Shown: positions 44,671 to 53,249, counted from the first letter of the stretch. The stretch is DNA of 64,000 nucleotides from Candidatus Aminicenantes bacterium UBA6228 (GCA_002441005.1 DJWO01000012.1:62001-126000), one strand, 5' to 3'. Made by a program: numbers and translations. The notes: generated from the sequence alone by a model not told the origin.

Positions 44671-45690
44671 ATGCCGGCTATTCTGACCCCGGTTAAAACC
44701 AGAGAAGATATTCTTTTTGAAGATAGCCTCCGGCCGGAGAAGTTTGAAGACTTTATTGGCCAGGAAACCATCAAAGCCAACCTGAAAATTTTTATCCAGG
44801 CAGCCAAAAAAAGAAATGAGAATCTGGATCATGTTCTGCTGTATGGACCGCCCGGGCTGGGCAAGACCAGCCTGGCCTATTTAGTCGCCCGGGAACTCGG
44901 AGTTGGGATTAAACCCACTGCCGGTCCGGTTATTGAAAAAGCTGGAGATTTATCAGCCATTCTAACCAGCCTGCAGGACAAAGAGCTGCTGTTCATTGAT
45001 GAAATTCACCGTCTCCATCCTTCCCTCGAAGAGATTTTATATTCGGCCATGGAGGATTTCAGTCTGGATGTAATTATCGGCCAGGGACCAGGAGCGCGCA
45101 GCCACAAACTTAAAATCAAGCGATTCACCCTGGTGGGAGCCACTACCAGGGCCGGCAAAATAACTGCTCCCCTCCGGAGCCGCTTCGGTATTGTCCACCG
45201 CCTCGATTACTATCAGCCAGAAGATTTAAAGAAGATCATTTTAAGATCAGCCAGAATTTTGAAAGTTAAAGTGGAAGAGGGCGGAGCGGAGGAAATTGCC
45301 CGCCGGGCACGCGGGACACCCCGTATCGCCAACCGCCTGCTCCGGCGGGTGCGGGATTTTGCTGAGGTTAAGGGAGATGGGCGGATTGACGATAAGGTGG
45401 CCAGGCAGGCTCTGGATCAAATGGAAGTTGATGCCTTAGGCCTGGATGACGTTGACCGTAAGATTCTTTATACCATTATGGAAAATTTTAACGGCGGGCC
45501 GGTTGGGATTAACACCATTGCGGCGGCCATCGATGAGGAAAAGGAAACGATCGAAGCTATTTATGAGCCTTATCTTATGCGGCTCGGCTTTCTGGAAAGA
45601 ACGCCCCGGGGCCGCCAGCTGACGGCTAAAGCCTATGAGCACCTGGGTTTTAAGCCGCCCGCCAGCCAGCGCCAGAAGAAGCTATTCTGA
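44671..45690 (+). CDS. ruvB: Holliday junction helicase RuvB
   Basis: 339 residues. RPEKFEDFIGQ, Walker A YGPPGLGKTSLAY (58-70), Walker B LLFIDEIHRL, sensor I VGATTRAGKI and the arginine finger in PLRSRFGI. RGTPRIANRLLRRVRDFAEV begins the C-terminal winged-helix part. AAGGAG lies before the ATG. It drives branch migration with RuvA. Confidence 0.97.
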   Translation: MPAILTPVKTREDILFEDSLRPEKFEDFIGQETIKANLKIFIQAAKKRNENLDHVLLYGPPGLGKTSLAYLVARELGVGIKPTAGPVIEKAGDLSAILTSLQDKELLFIDEIHRLHPSLEEILYSAMEDFSLDVIIGQGPGARSHKLKIKRFTLVGATTRAGKITAPLRSRFGIVHRLDYYQPEDLKKIILRSARILKVKVEEGGAEEIARRARGTPRIANRLLRRVRDFAEVKGDGRIDDKVARQALDQMEVDALGLDDVDRKILYTIMENFNGGPVGINTIAAAIDEEKETIEAIYEPYLMRLGFLERTPRGRQLTAKAYEHLGFKPPASQRQKKLF

Positions 45691-45699
45691 TCTTGACTG

Positions 45700-46752
45700 A
45701 TGACTGAAAAAAATCTTTTATCAGATTACGATTTCGACCTGCCCAGGGAGCTTATTGCTCAGGAACCCCTGCCCGACCGGGATGCTTCGAGGATGATGGT
45801 CCTCAACCGCCAGGAAAAAAGCCTGGCTCACCGCCGCTTCCGGGATCTGCCTGAATATTTTGTCCCCGGCGATGTTCTGGTTATCAACGATTCAAAGGTG
45901 GTGCCAGCCCGGGCCTGGGGCCGCCTGGCTGATCAGCCGGAAGTCTATATCGAATTTTTATTTGTTAAGGAAATCGAACCCGATCGGTGGGAAGTCCTCT
46001 GCCGGCCAGCCCGGAAAGTCAAGCCCGGAGTCAGGCTGATTTTTAATTCTGAACTTGAGGCCGAAGTGACGGGCTCAGGCCAGCTGGGACACCGCCTTCT
46101 CCGCTTCAATTCCAACCAGGTCAGAGATAAACTCAAGGAAATTGGCGTCCCTCCCCTTCCACCTTATATCAAAAGGCGAAAAGATGATCCGCGCTTCAAA
46201 ACCATTGACCGCGAGCGCTATCAAACAGTCTATGCTGAGCAGGAGGGCTCAATTGCGGCTCCAACCGCCGGTTTACATTTTACTCCGAAAACCCTTGAAG
46301 CTCTGAGGACCAAAGGGGTGGACATTCTCCGGATTACTCTTAATGTCGGCGAAGCTACTTTCCAGCCGGTTAGAGTCCAGGAAATAACTCATCATCGGAT
46401 GCTGACCGAGTCTTTTTATATCCCGGAAAAGACAGTTGAGGCTATTAACCTGGCGAAAAAAGAATCGAGAAAAATTACCGCAGTCGGGACCACCACCGTC
46501 AGGACCTTAGAGGGCGCCTGGTCAGACGGCCAGCTGCCAGCCGGAGCTGGCAGTACCAGCCTTTTTATCCACCCCGGTTTTAAATTTCAAGTTGTTGACC
46601 GGCTGCTGACCAATTTCCATCTGCCCAGATCAACCCTGCTGATGTTGATCAGTGCCCTGGCCGGCTATGATCTGGTTATGGCTGCTTACCGGGAAGCAGT
46701 AGCCGAACGCTATCGCTTTTTTTCCTATGGTGACTGCCTGCTCATTCTTTAA
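45700..46752 (+). CDS. queA: tRNA preQ1(34) S-adenosylmethionine ribosyltransferase-isomerase
   Basis: 350 residues. DYDFDLPRELIAQEPLPDRDASRMMVL, VLVINDSKVVPAR, QEGSIAAPTAGLHFT and HRMLTESFYIP are diagnostic. It converts preQ1 in tRNA to epoxyqueuosine. It follows ruvB by 9 bases, an association seen in many bacteria. No other queuosine gene is in the window. The ribosome-binding site is poor, so it probably depends on coupling to ruvB. Confidence 0.96.
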   Translation: MTEKNLLSDYDFDLPRELIAQEPLPDRDASRMMVLNRQEKSLAHRRFRDLPEYFVPGDVLVINDSKVVPARAWGRLADQPEVYIEFLFVKEIEPDRWEVLCRPARKVKPGVRLIFNSELEAEVTGSGQLGHRLLRFNSNQVRDKLKEIGVPPLPPYIKRRKDDPRFKTIDRERYQTVYAEQEGSIAAPTAGLHFTPKTLEALRTKGVDILRITLNVGEATFQPVRVQEITHHRMLTESFYIPEKTVEAINLAKKESRKITAVGTTTVRTLEGAWSDGQLPAGAGSTSLFIHPGFKFQVVDRLLTNFHLPRSTLLMLISALAGYDLVMAAYREAVAERYRFFSYGDCLLIL

Positions 46753-46789
46753 CGAGACGGGTCCAGCCTCAAAACAACCGGGCTTATAT

Positions 46790-48163
46790 TTAAGCTTCAA
46801 TGATCCCCAGAGGCGGCGTTGTTTTCCAGCGGCCCCGGGTAAAATCAGGAAAAGGTACTGGCTCAGATCTCCGGGCTGCTGATTTTTCAGTTAGAGCCGA
46901 AACGACGCTCCAGGCGGCGGCATCATAAACATTCAGATCAGTCGGCTGGCCGGTGCGCAGGCATTCGATCAACCGGTAATCTTCAATATAATCCATACCG
47001 CCATGGCCTCTACCCTCTCCTTTTTGGGCTAATTTTTTCCAGAGAGGATGTTCAAATTCAGCCGCATATTTTTCGATATCTTCCCAGTCATCGTCGGGGC
47101 TGCGGCCTTCGACATAAATCCGGTCAGGCCACTTTTGCAAAATACCTTTGGTTCCCTGGAGTAAATGTATCCGGCTGTAGGGCCGGGGTAAATTGGTATC
47201 GTGAATCAAAATAATTGTCTTACCGTGCCTGGTCTTGATTAATGAGCTATTGACATCGCCCAGGGCGAATTTCTCTTTAGCCTGAGGCGAATCAGGCCCG
47301 AATTTTCGTTCGGCATAAAGATGAAGCCCCACAGAAGGCGAGCTCATTGAGACCAGATAATCAAAGGCATCACCCCGGTTGATATTCAGACACTGAGCAA
47401 CCGGGCCGAGTCCATGAGTTGGATAGAGGTTGCCGTTCCGCTTCCAGGAGTGCTGCCGTCGCCAGAGCCCTTCACCTTCATTGGAGAATTTCACGCCCCG
47501 CAGGTCATGAAGATACCCGCCAGCAGCCTGGACTATCTCCCCGAGCAGACCCCGCCTCACCATGTTAAGACTCATCAATTCTACCCGGTCATAACAGCAG
47601 TTCTCCATCATGACACAATGCTTCTTGTATTTTTCAGCAGCCTCGACTAATTGCCAGCATTCTTCAAGAGTAACTGCTGCTGGAACTTCCGTGGCGGCAT
47701 GTTTACCATTTTTCATAGCAGCCAGACAAACCGGCACATGCCAGTCCCAGGGAGTAGCAGTCATAACCAGATCCAGGTCTTCCTCCTCGCACATTCTTTT
47801 AAAATCCCAGGGTCCAGCTGAATAACCTTTAGGCTTAGCGAAGCCTGCCGCCTCAACCCATTTTTGAGCCCTGGCCACTTTTTCTTCGACAATATCACAG
47901 ATGGCTTTTATTTCTACGCCATCAATATTCAGATAGTTCTGAACATGAGCCGAACCCATACCGCCCACTCCGACAAAACCCACTTTTACCGTCTCCAGCG
48001 GTCTGGTCGAAAAAAGCGGCCCGTAATCAGCAGGCGGTCTGGTTTGAGCTTTGAGGTCATGATCTCTGGCTGTCAGCCAGAGGCCGGCCGTCCCGGCCAG
48101 ACCAATTTTTAAAAATTCACGCCGGTTTTTGAGGCTGGCCTGGGATTGATCTTTTTCGTCCAT
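46790..48163 (-). CDS. Tat-exported Gfo/Idh/MocA-family oxidoreductase
   Basis: 457 residues. A twin-arginine signal NRREFLKIGLAGTAGLWLTA (13-32) marks export in folded form with its NAD(P) cofactor. The Rossmann motif VGFVGVGGMGSAHVQNYL and DLVMTATPWDWHVPVCLAAMKNGKHAATEVPAA carry the usual family residues. It resembles the secreted family members that modify sugars or glycans in Bacteroidetes and Acidobacteria, such as GH109-like N-acetylgalactosaminidases, but the substrate cannot be fixed. AGGAGA precedes the ATG. Monocistronic. Confidence 0.87.
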   Translation of the reverse strand: MDEKDQSQASLKNRREFLKIGLAGTAGLWLTARDHDLKAQTRPPADYGPLFSTRPLETVKVGFVGVGGMGSAHVQNYLNIDGVEIKAICDIVEEKVARAQKWVEAAGFAKPKGYSAGPWDFKRMCEEEDLDLVMTATPWDWHVPVCLAAMKNGKHAATEVPAAVTLEECWQLVEAAEKYKKHCVMMENCCYDRVELMSLNMVRRGLLGEIVQAAGGYLHDLRGVKFSNEGEGLWRRQHSWKRNGNLYPTHGLGPVAQCLNINRGDAFDYLVSMSSPSVGLHLYAERKFGPDSPQAKEKFALGDVNSSLIKTRHGKTIILIHDTNLPRPYSRIHLLQGTKGILQKWPDRIYVEGRSPDDDWEDIEKYAAEFEHPLWKKLAQKGEGRGHGGMDYIEDYRLIECLRTGQPTDLNVYDAAAWSVVSALTEKSAARRSEPVPFPDFTRGRWKTTPPLGIIEA

Positions 48164-48321
48164 AACTTTCTCCTTTCTTTTTTTTTCAGCTTAATATATT
48201 TTTTAATTTTCATCAAAAAGATTATGCTCAGCAGGGTACCCGGCTCTTTATATCCGTCTTAAGCTTTGAATTCAATCAGGTAATTAAGTTGCCATTTTTT
48301 ATTTTTTTGTTCTCAAGTCTC
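48164..48321. other. Intergenic region upstream of the trpB2 promoter
   Basis: AT-rich, 158 bases, containing the upstream region of the oxidoreductase gene on the other strand. Together with the promoter and leader it makes a 377-base gap. No further gene seen. Confidence 0.4.
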
Positions 48322-48350
48322 TTGACAGTTTAAAGTCTGGCGATTAGAAT
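48322..48350 (+). promoter_or_regulatory. Promoter of the trpB2 leader transcript
   Basis: Perfect TTGACA (48322-48327), 17 bases, TAGAAT (48345-48350). It is the best sigma-70-type promoter in the window. It would start an RNA near 48357 with a leader of about 185 bases before trpB2. Confidence 0.7.
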
Positions 48351-48359
48351 TACTGTGAA

Positions 48360-48452
48360 ATGAACAAGGATTTGAGCTTCCATCAAATCAATTTAGATTC
48401 CCAATCTTTCCTCTCTTTTTCTCTTCTTTCCTGGTTCTGGTGGGCGGACTAA
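48360..48452 (+). CDS. Trp-rich leader peptide (TrpL-like) of the trpB2 attenuator
   Basis: A 30-residue frame, ATG at 48360 and TAA at 48450-48452. It begins MNKDLSFHQ and ends SLLSWFWWAD, so three of the four residues 25-28 are Trp although Trp is rare in proteins. Classical TrpL peptides also end in a Trp cluster shortly before the stop. The Trp codons (48432-48434 and 48438-48443) form the 5 prime arm of the hairpin at 48434-48465. The start lies only about 3 bases after the predicted transcription start and lacks a ribosome-binding site, so translation would be leaderless, or the true RNA starts further upstream; this is the weak point. Confidence 0.6.
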   Translation: MNKDLSFHQINLDSQSFLSFSLLSWFWWAD

Positions 48453-48473
48453 CCCGCCCGAGAACTATCTTTT
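48434..48473 (+). terminator. Attenuator hairpin in the trpB2 leader
   Basis: Arms GTTCT (48434-48438) and AGAAC (48461-48465), plus GGGCGG (48442-48447) and CCGCCC (48454-48459). The loop ACTAAC (48448-48453) contains the leader stop codon; two G residues bulge. TATCTTTT follows as a short, imperfect T-run. A ribosome stalled at the Trp codons would cover the 5 prime arm and block the hairpin, letting RNA polymerase continue. This mechanism is inferred from the layout. Confidence 0.55.
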
Positions 48474-48540
48474 ACCCGCAGTCTATTAATCTTTAATTAT
48501 TTTATTTACTTTTTAAACAAAAAAATCTAAGGAGGATTAA

Positions 48541-49821
48541 ATGTTGAGGTATGCATCCAGAGATGAAAAACATTTGCCAGCTAAATTTTATAATTTAAAG
48601 GCGGATCTGCCTGAACTACCCCCGCCCCCTTTACACCCGCTGACCAGGCAGCCAATAAACCCTTCTGATCTCGAAGCTATTTTCCCCAGAAGCTTCATTG
48701 CTCAGGAAGTGTCGCTGGAAAGAGAAATTCCTATTCCGGAAAAAGTCCTCGAAGCTTACTCCGTTTTCCGGCCAACCCCTCTGATTCAGGCTTCCAAACT
48801 CCAGGTTTATCTCGAGACCCCGGCCAGAATATTTTATAAATTCGAAGGAGTCAGCCCGACCGGCAGCCACAAGACCAATACTGCTCTCATGCAGGCCTAT
48901 CTAGCCAGCCAGGATGGAGTCAGCACTCTTTCGACCGAAACTGGAGCCGGCCAGTGGGGCACAGCTTTAGCCTATGCCGGTTCACTCTTCGGGGTCAAAG
49001 CCCGAGTTTATATGGTTAGAAGCAGTTTTCGCCAGAAACCTGGCCGGCGAATTATGATGCAGCTTTTTGGAGGGGAAGTCACCGAAAGCCCGAGTCCAAC
49101 CACTGATTCCGGACTGAAATATTATCAAGAAAACCCGGAGCATCCGGGCAGCCTGGGCATTGCTATCTCTGAGGCAGTGGAAGTGGCCGTAAAAAACCCT
49201 GAAATCAAATATTCCTTAGGCTCGGTGCTGGATACGGTTCTTATCCATCAATCAATCATCGGCCTTGAAGCTCAATCTCAATGCCGTGAACTCGGTATCG
49301 AACCAGACCTGATTATCGGCTGTGTTGGCGGCGGCTCCAATTTCGCCGGCTTAAGTTTTCCCTTTGTTCGCCGCAATTTAAAAGAAAAAGCTACCACTAA
49401 ATATTTAGCCATTGAACCGGAAGTCTGTCCTTCCATCACCGGGGGAGAGTTGACCTATGATTACGGTGATAGTGTCGGCCTGACCCCTTTGCTTTATATG
49501 TATACTCTGGGCAAAGATTTTATTCCTCCGGCTATTCATGCCGGCGGCCTCCGCTATCACGGGATGGCTCCTCTGGTCAGTCAGCTGGTCAAGCAGGGAT
49601 TGGTCCAGGCTAAAGCTTATGCTCAAGATAAAGTCTTCCAGGCGGCTGAACTTTTTCTCAAAACAGAAGGTATCCTGCCTGCCCCGGAATCAGCTCACGC
49701 CATTGCGGCCGTGATTGATCAGGCTCTCCTGGCCAAAAAAACAGGCCAGCCAGCCAGCATTTTATTCAATCTGTCTGGACACGGCTTTCTGGATATCAGT
49801 GCTTATGACCGGCAAAAATAA
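48541..49821 (+). CDS. trpB2: TrpB2-type tryptophan synthase beta-like PLP enzyme
   Basis: 426 residues. The PLP lysine is Lys111 in SPTGSHKTNTAL and the catalytic Glu is in STETGAGQWGTAL (Glu133), where His of TrpB1 is Trp, typical for the TrpB2 group. The phosphate loop CVGGGSNFAG and HAGGLRYHG follow. TrpB2 makes Trp from indole and serine, often without a TrpA partner. AAGGAGG lies 6 bases before the ATG. It is preceded by a Trp-rich leader and attenuator, and no trpA or other trp gene is adjacent. Its natural role may be indole salvage. Convergent with tnaA. Confidence 0.92.
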   Translation: MLRYASRDEKHLPAKFYNLKADLPELPPPPLHPLTRQPINPSDLEAIFPRSFIAQEVSLEREIPIPEKVLEAYSVFRPTPLIQASKLQVYLETPARIFYKFEGVSPTGSHKTNTALMQAYLASQDGVSTLSTETGAGQWGTALAYAGSLFGVKARVYMVRSSFRQKPGRRIMMQLFGGEVTESPSPTTDSGLKYYQENPEHPGSLGIAISEAVEVAVKNPEIKYSLGSVLDTVLIHQSIIGLEAQSQCRELGIEPDLIIGCVGGGSNFAGLSFPFVRRNLKEKATTKYLAIEPEVCPSITGGELTYDYGDSVGLTPLLYMYTLGKDFIPPAIHAGGLRYHGMAPLVSQLVKQGLVQAKAYAQDKVFQAAELFLKTEGILPAPESAHAIAAVIDQALLAKKTGQPASILFNLSGHGFLDISAYDRQK

Positions 49822-49843
49822 GGCTAAAGTTTCAACCAGATTG

Positions 49844-49885
49844 GAGGGGAAAAGGCCCGGGTCCTTCTCCCCTCTGACTATTTTT
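49844..49885 (+). terminator. Rho-independent terminator after trpB2
   Basis: GGAGGGGAAAAGG (49843-49855) pairs with CCTTCTCCCCTC (49863-49874) around a CCCGGGT loop, followed by TGACTATTTTT. The stem also stands at the convergent end of tnaA but has no T-run in that direction. Confidence 0.7.
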
Positions 49886-49888
49886 AAT

Positions 49889-51277
49889 TTAGATTTCTTC
49901 CATCCTGATGGTGAAATGCCTCAGCTGAGGAGATTCGCGGACAATTCTCATTCCCCGGACTTCATCCCGTTTTTCATAGAGCCTGATGATCGCCTCGGCC
50001 ACGTATTCAATTTGAGCACTGGTGTAAACCCGCCGGGGTATAGCCAGACGAACCAGTTCCAGCTGGGGGAATATTTCCCGGCCTGTTTTTGGATCTTTTT
50101 TGGCAAACATCACCGCCCCAATTTCTGAGGTTCTGATACCGGCTTGCCGGTAAAGAGCCACAGTCAGAGCCCAGCCTGGATATTGATGACGCGGGATGTG
50201 GGGTAAAAACCGGTCAGCTAAAAGGTAAATGGCGTGGCCGCCAAAAGGCTTGAGGACCGGCACTCCTGCCTGGTCAAGCAATTGCCCGAGATAGGCCACC
50301 TGACCGACCCGGTAATCAAGATAATCCTCTTCCAGAACTTCTTCCAGCCCGCGGGCGATGGCTTCCAGATCACGGCCGGCCAGACCGCCATAAGTTGGAA
50401 AACCTTCACCTAAAATTAACAAGTTTTTTACCCTGTCAGCTAACTGATCGTCATCCAGGGTGACAAAGCCACCGATATTAACCAGGGCATCCTTTTTGGC
50501 GCTCATGGTTGCTCCCTGCCCGTAGGAAAAAATTTCCTGGGCAATGTCGAGAAGGCTTTTGTCCTTATAGCCTTTTTCCCGCTTTTTAATGAAATAGGCA
50601 TTCTCGGCAAAGCGGCAGGCATCGAAGAACAGCGGAATCTTGTGCTGCTTGCAAATCTGACTGACTTCTTTAATATTTTTAAGAGAAACCGGCTGGCCGC
50701 CGCCGCTGTTATTGGTAATGGTCAGCATAGCCAGCGGAATTTTTTTTGTTCCTTTTTTTTCAATAAATTTCTTTAGCCTGGCGGTATCCAGATCTCCTTT
50801 AAACGGGTAGTCAGAATCAGGGTTGTAGGCTTCATCGATCACCAGGTCCACGGCTGAAGCTGCTCTGGCTTCAATATTGGCTCTGGTCGTATCGAAATGA
50901 TTATTACTGGGGACATAGTCTCCCTTTTTAACCAGAGCTCCAAACAATACCCTTTCGGCCGCCCGGCCCTGATGAGCCGGAATGACATGTTTGAAGCAGA
51001 AAATGTTTTTGACCGCAGCTTCCAAATGATAAAAACTTCTGGCTCCGGCATAGGACTCATCTCCAACCATCAAGCCAGCCCATTGATTATCACTCATGGC
51101 TGATGTCCCGGAATCAGTCAGCAGGTCAATCAGGACTTTTTCGGCCGGAACATTGAAGACATTAAAGCCGGCTTCTTTAAGAATGTTTTCCCTCTCACGG
51201 CGGCTGATGGGCTTGATTCTTTCCACAGTTTTAATCCGGAAAGGTTCAAGCGGCGGCTTCGGACTTTTAATGTTCAT
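49889..51277 (-). CDS. tnaA: Tryptophanase
   Basis: 462 residues from the ATG at 51275-51277 (GGGGAG 8 bases upstream; a GTG at 51286 is badly placed). LEPFRIK, YIDLLTDSGT-like VLIDLLTDSGTSAMS, PAHQGRAAE, SGGGQPVSL and the Schiff-base MSAKKD (second Lys) show the beta-eliminating lyase family. Three positions that separate tryptophanase from tyrosine phenol-lyase are of the tryptophanase kind: Asp in FDTTR (Thr in TPL), Ile in SEIGA (Arg381 in TPL) and His in LRHFT (Phe448 in TPL). It splits Trp into indole, pyruvate and ammonia. It is last in mtnP-pfkB-tnaA. No TnaC-like leader is visible. Confidence 0.92.
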   Translation of the reverse strand: MNIKSPKPPLEPFRIKTVERIKPISRRERENILKEAGFNVFNVPAEKVLIDLLTDSGTSAMSDNQWAGLMVGDESYAGARSFYHLEAAVKNIFCFKHVIPAHQGRAAERVLFGALVKKGDYVPSNNHFDTTRANIEARAASAVDLVIDEAYNPDSDYPFKGDLDTARLKKFIEKKGTKKIPLAMLTITNNSGGGQPVSLKNIKEVSQICKQHKIPLFFDACRFAENAYFIKKREKGYKDKSLLDIAQEIFSYGQGATMSAKKDALVNIGGFVTLDDDQLADRVKNLLILGEGFPTYGGLAGRDLEAIARGLEEVLEEDYLDYRVGQVAYLGQLLDQAGVPVLKPFGGHAIYLLADRFLPHIPRHQYPGWALTVALYRQAGIRTSEIGAVMFAKKDPKTGREIFPQLELVRLAIPRRVYTSAQIEYVAEAIIRLYEKRDEVRGMRIVRESPQLRHFTIRMEEI

Positions 51278-51342
51278 GCTTTCCACTCCCCAAAAAGATT
51301 TATTTAAAGCCTCGACACCAAGATTTTATTATATTTTTCCCT

Positions 51343-52242
51343 TTAGAATGTAACTATTTTTTTAAAATTCTTATATCTCTGGATGAGATCAAGCTGGGAA
51401 GCCTGGAGCAGGCCAGTTAAGCCAAAATCCTCAATAGCTAAAGAAGCCACTAAATTGCCATAAACGGCCGCCTTTTTAATCTCACGCCGGTTAAACTCTT
51501 CGCGGCTGGCCAGGTACCCGAGGAAAGCTCCGGCGAAAGCGTCACCAGCTCCAGTTGGATCTATCACCTGTTCGCAGGGATTAGCCACCACACTGAAAAC
51601 AAACTTCTGGCCAAAAACCATGGCTCCATGCTCGCCTTTTTTGACGACAATTATCTTTGGTCCTGAGGACTGAAGCTTACGCCCGGCCCGGACCAGGTTA
51701 AATTCACTGCTCAAAAGGCGGGTCTCTTCATCATTGGCAAACAGAATATCCACTTTTTGGATTGCTTCAAAAAGAGCTTCAGGCTTGGTCTCTATCCAGT
51801 AACGGATCGTATCCATGGCCACCAGTTTGACTGCTTTCATCTGAGACAGGATATAATCGTGACTTTCCGGATCAAGATTAGAGAGAAAAAGAATTTCAGC
51901 CTGGCGGTAATTTTCGGGCATAACCGGCCGGAAATCCTGCCAGACGTTGAGTTCAGTTTTAAGGGTTGTTCGCTGGTTCGGATCAGAAGCGTAAAGTCCG
52001 TGCCAGGCTAAGGATTTTCCTCTTTTGATTTTAACTCCGGTCAGATCAATGTTCCTGGAACGGAGAAGAGACAGGCTCTTCCGGGGAAAATCCCGCCCGA
52101 CAACCGAGACCAGTCCTGGCCTGGTAAAAAAACTGGCGGCGACGGAAGCATAAGTACCTGAGCCCCCCGGCAGCCGGTCTCGCCGGCCAGCCGGGGTTTC
52201 GATGGTATCAAAGGCTACCGAGCCAACAATGACCAGATTCAA
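51343..52242 (-). CDS. PfkB-family sugar/nucleoside kinase
   Basis: 299 residues. N-terminal IVGSVAFDTIETPAGRRDRLPGGSGTYAS and the C-terminal signature VIDPTGAGDAFAGAFLGYLAS with catalytic Asp are those of ribokinase/PfkB. The start is TTG with GAGG 7 bases upstream. It begins 12 bases after mtnP, so it may phosphorylate a product of methylthioadenosine or adenosine phosphorolysis, or act as an adenosine-type kinase. That substrate is a guess from position. Confidence 0.87.
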   Translation of the reverse strand: MNLVIVGSVAFDTIETPAGRRDRLPGGSGTYASVAASFFTRPGLVSVVGRDFPRKSLSLLRSRNIDLTGVKIKRGKSLAWHGLYASDPNQRTTLKTELNVWQDFRPVMPENYRQAEILFLSNLDPESHDYILSQMKAVKLVAMDTIRYWIETKPEALFEAIQKVDILFANDEETRLLSSEFNLVRAGRKLQSSGPKIIVVKKGEHGAMVFGQKFVFSVVANPCEQVIDPTGAGDAFAGAFLGYLASREEFNRREIKKAAVYGNLVASLAIEDFGLTGLLQASQLDLIQRYKNFKKIVTF

Positions 52243-52254
52243 AGGAGGCCTCGT

Positions 52255-53133
52255 TCACAGGTATTTTCCAATCAAAGGCCACAAATTTTTAACCGTTTGC
52301 GGATTCCTGAACTGAGGGGCAGTAATGATAGTATTTTTAAGGCCTTGCTGGCAATCACAGGTCTGGCCTTCAAGACGGCCGATGGTGGCCAGGGCCTTTT
52401 TGATGAGGTTTTTGGCATTAGCAATATTGGCCTGAAGATTAGCTAAAACCAGCTCGACAGTGACTGTCTCTTCCTGGCTTTTCCAGACATCATAATCAGT
52501 GACCAGATTCAGGGTGACATAGCACATTTCTGCTTCCCGGGCCAGGCGGGCTTCAGTAGCGGCTGTCATCCCGATGACCTCTGCTCCGAACTGCCGGTAA
52601 ACTTTTGACTCGGCTTGAGTTGAAAAAGCCGGCCCTTCAATGCAGACATAGGTTCCAGCCGGATGAACTGACAGTCCAAGCTCCTTAGCCAGGTCGTAAA
52701 TATGTTTCGATAATACCGGACAGACTGGATGAGCCAGGCTGATATGAGCCACCAGTCCTTGACCAAAAAAAGTATTGGGGCGACGGGTCCGGTCAATAAA
52801 CTGATCAGCCAGAACAATATCCCTCGGCTTTATTTCTTCTTTCAGCGAGCCAACCGAGTTAACCGAAATAACTCTCTTTACCCCCAGCAGTTTAAAGCCA
52901 TAAAAATTTGCCCGGTAATTGACTTCAGACGGGAGATAACAATGTCCACGGCCATGACGGCTTAAAAAAGCCACCATCACTCCTTCCAGTTCGCCGACAA
53001 TATAACTATCAGAAGGCTGGCCGAAAGGAGTTTCTAAACTGATCTCCCTGGCCTTGCGCAGGCCATCAATCTGATACAGGCCAGTCCCGCCTAAGATCCC
53101 GGTATTGACCACGGGTAAACCTTTTCCACTCAT
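52255..53133 (-). CDS. mtnP: S-methyl-5'-thioadenosine phosphorylase
   Basis: 292 residues. GILGGTGLYQIDGL (phosphate site), FLSRHGRGHCYLPSEVNYRAN, ISVNSVGSLKEEIKPRDIVLADQFIDRTRRPNTFF, CIEGPAFSTQAES and GMTAATEARLAREAEMCYVTLNLVTDYD. This is the MTAP class. It releases adenine and methylthioribose 1-phosphate. The ATG has GAGGTGG upstream. First gene of the operon with pfkB and tnaA. Confidence 0.94.
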   Translation of the reverse strand: MSGKGLPVVNTGILGGTGLYQIDGLRKAREISLETPFGQPSDSYIVGELEGVMVAFLSRHGRGHCYLPSEVNYRANFYGFKLLGVKRVISVNSVGSLKEEIKPRDIVLADQFIDRTRRPNTFFGQGLVAHISLAHPVCPVLSKHIYDLAKELGLSVHPAGTYVCIEGPAFSTQAESKVYRQFGAEVIGMTAATEARLAREAEMCYVTLNLVTDYDVWKSQEETVTVELVLANLQANIANAKNLIKKALATIGRLEGQTCDCQQGLKNTIITAPQFRNPQTVKNLWPLIGKYL

Positions 53134-53156
53134 ATCAGGCCACCTCTTAAAATAAG

Positions 53157-53186
53157 TCTATACTATTTATCCTGGCTGATAGTCAA
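53157..53186 (-). promoter_or_regulatory. Promoter of mtnP-pfkB-tnaA
   Basis: On the minus strand TTGACT (53186-53181), 18 bases, TATAGA (53162-53157), 24 bases before the mtnP start. Confidence 0.55.
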
Positions 53187-53192
53187 GATACT

Positions 53193-53221
53193 TTGATTTT
53201 TTTGATATAAAAAGCTATGCT
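53193..53221 (+). promoter_or_regulatory. Promoter of larC-folE-metG
   Basis: TTGATT (53193-53198), 17 bases, TATGCT (53216-53221), 28 bases before the larC start; diverges from the mtnP promoter. Confidence 0.45.
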
Positions 53222-53249
53222 GATATCAATATTTTAAGGGTAAAAAATA

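Noticed and set aside
49889..51277. Tyrosine phenol-lyase instead of tryptophanase
   Set aside because: The Asp, Ile and His at the three substrate-discriminating positions are those of tryptophanase.
51278..51342. TnaC-like leader upstream of tnaA
   Set aside because: The 65-base gap contains no short frame with a Trp codon and no hairpin.
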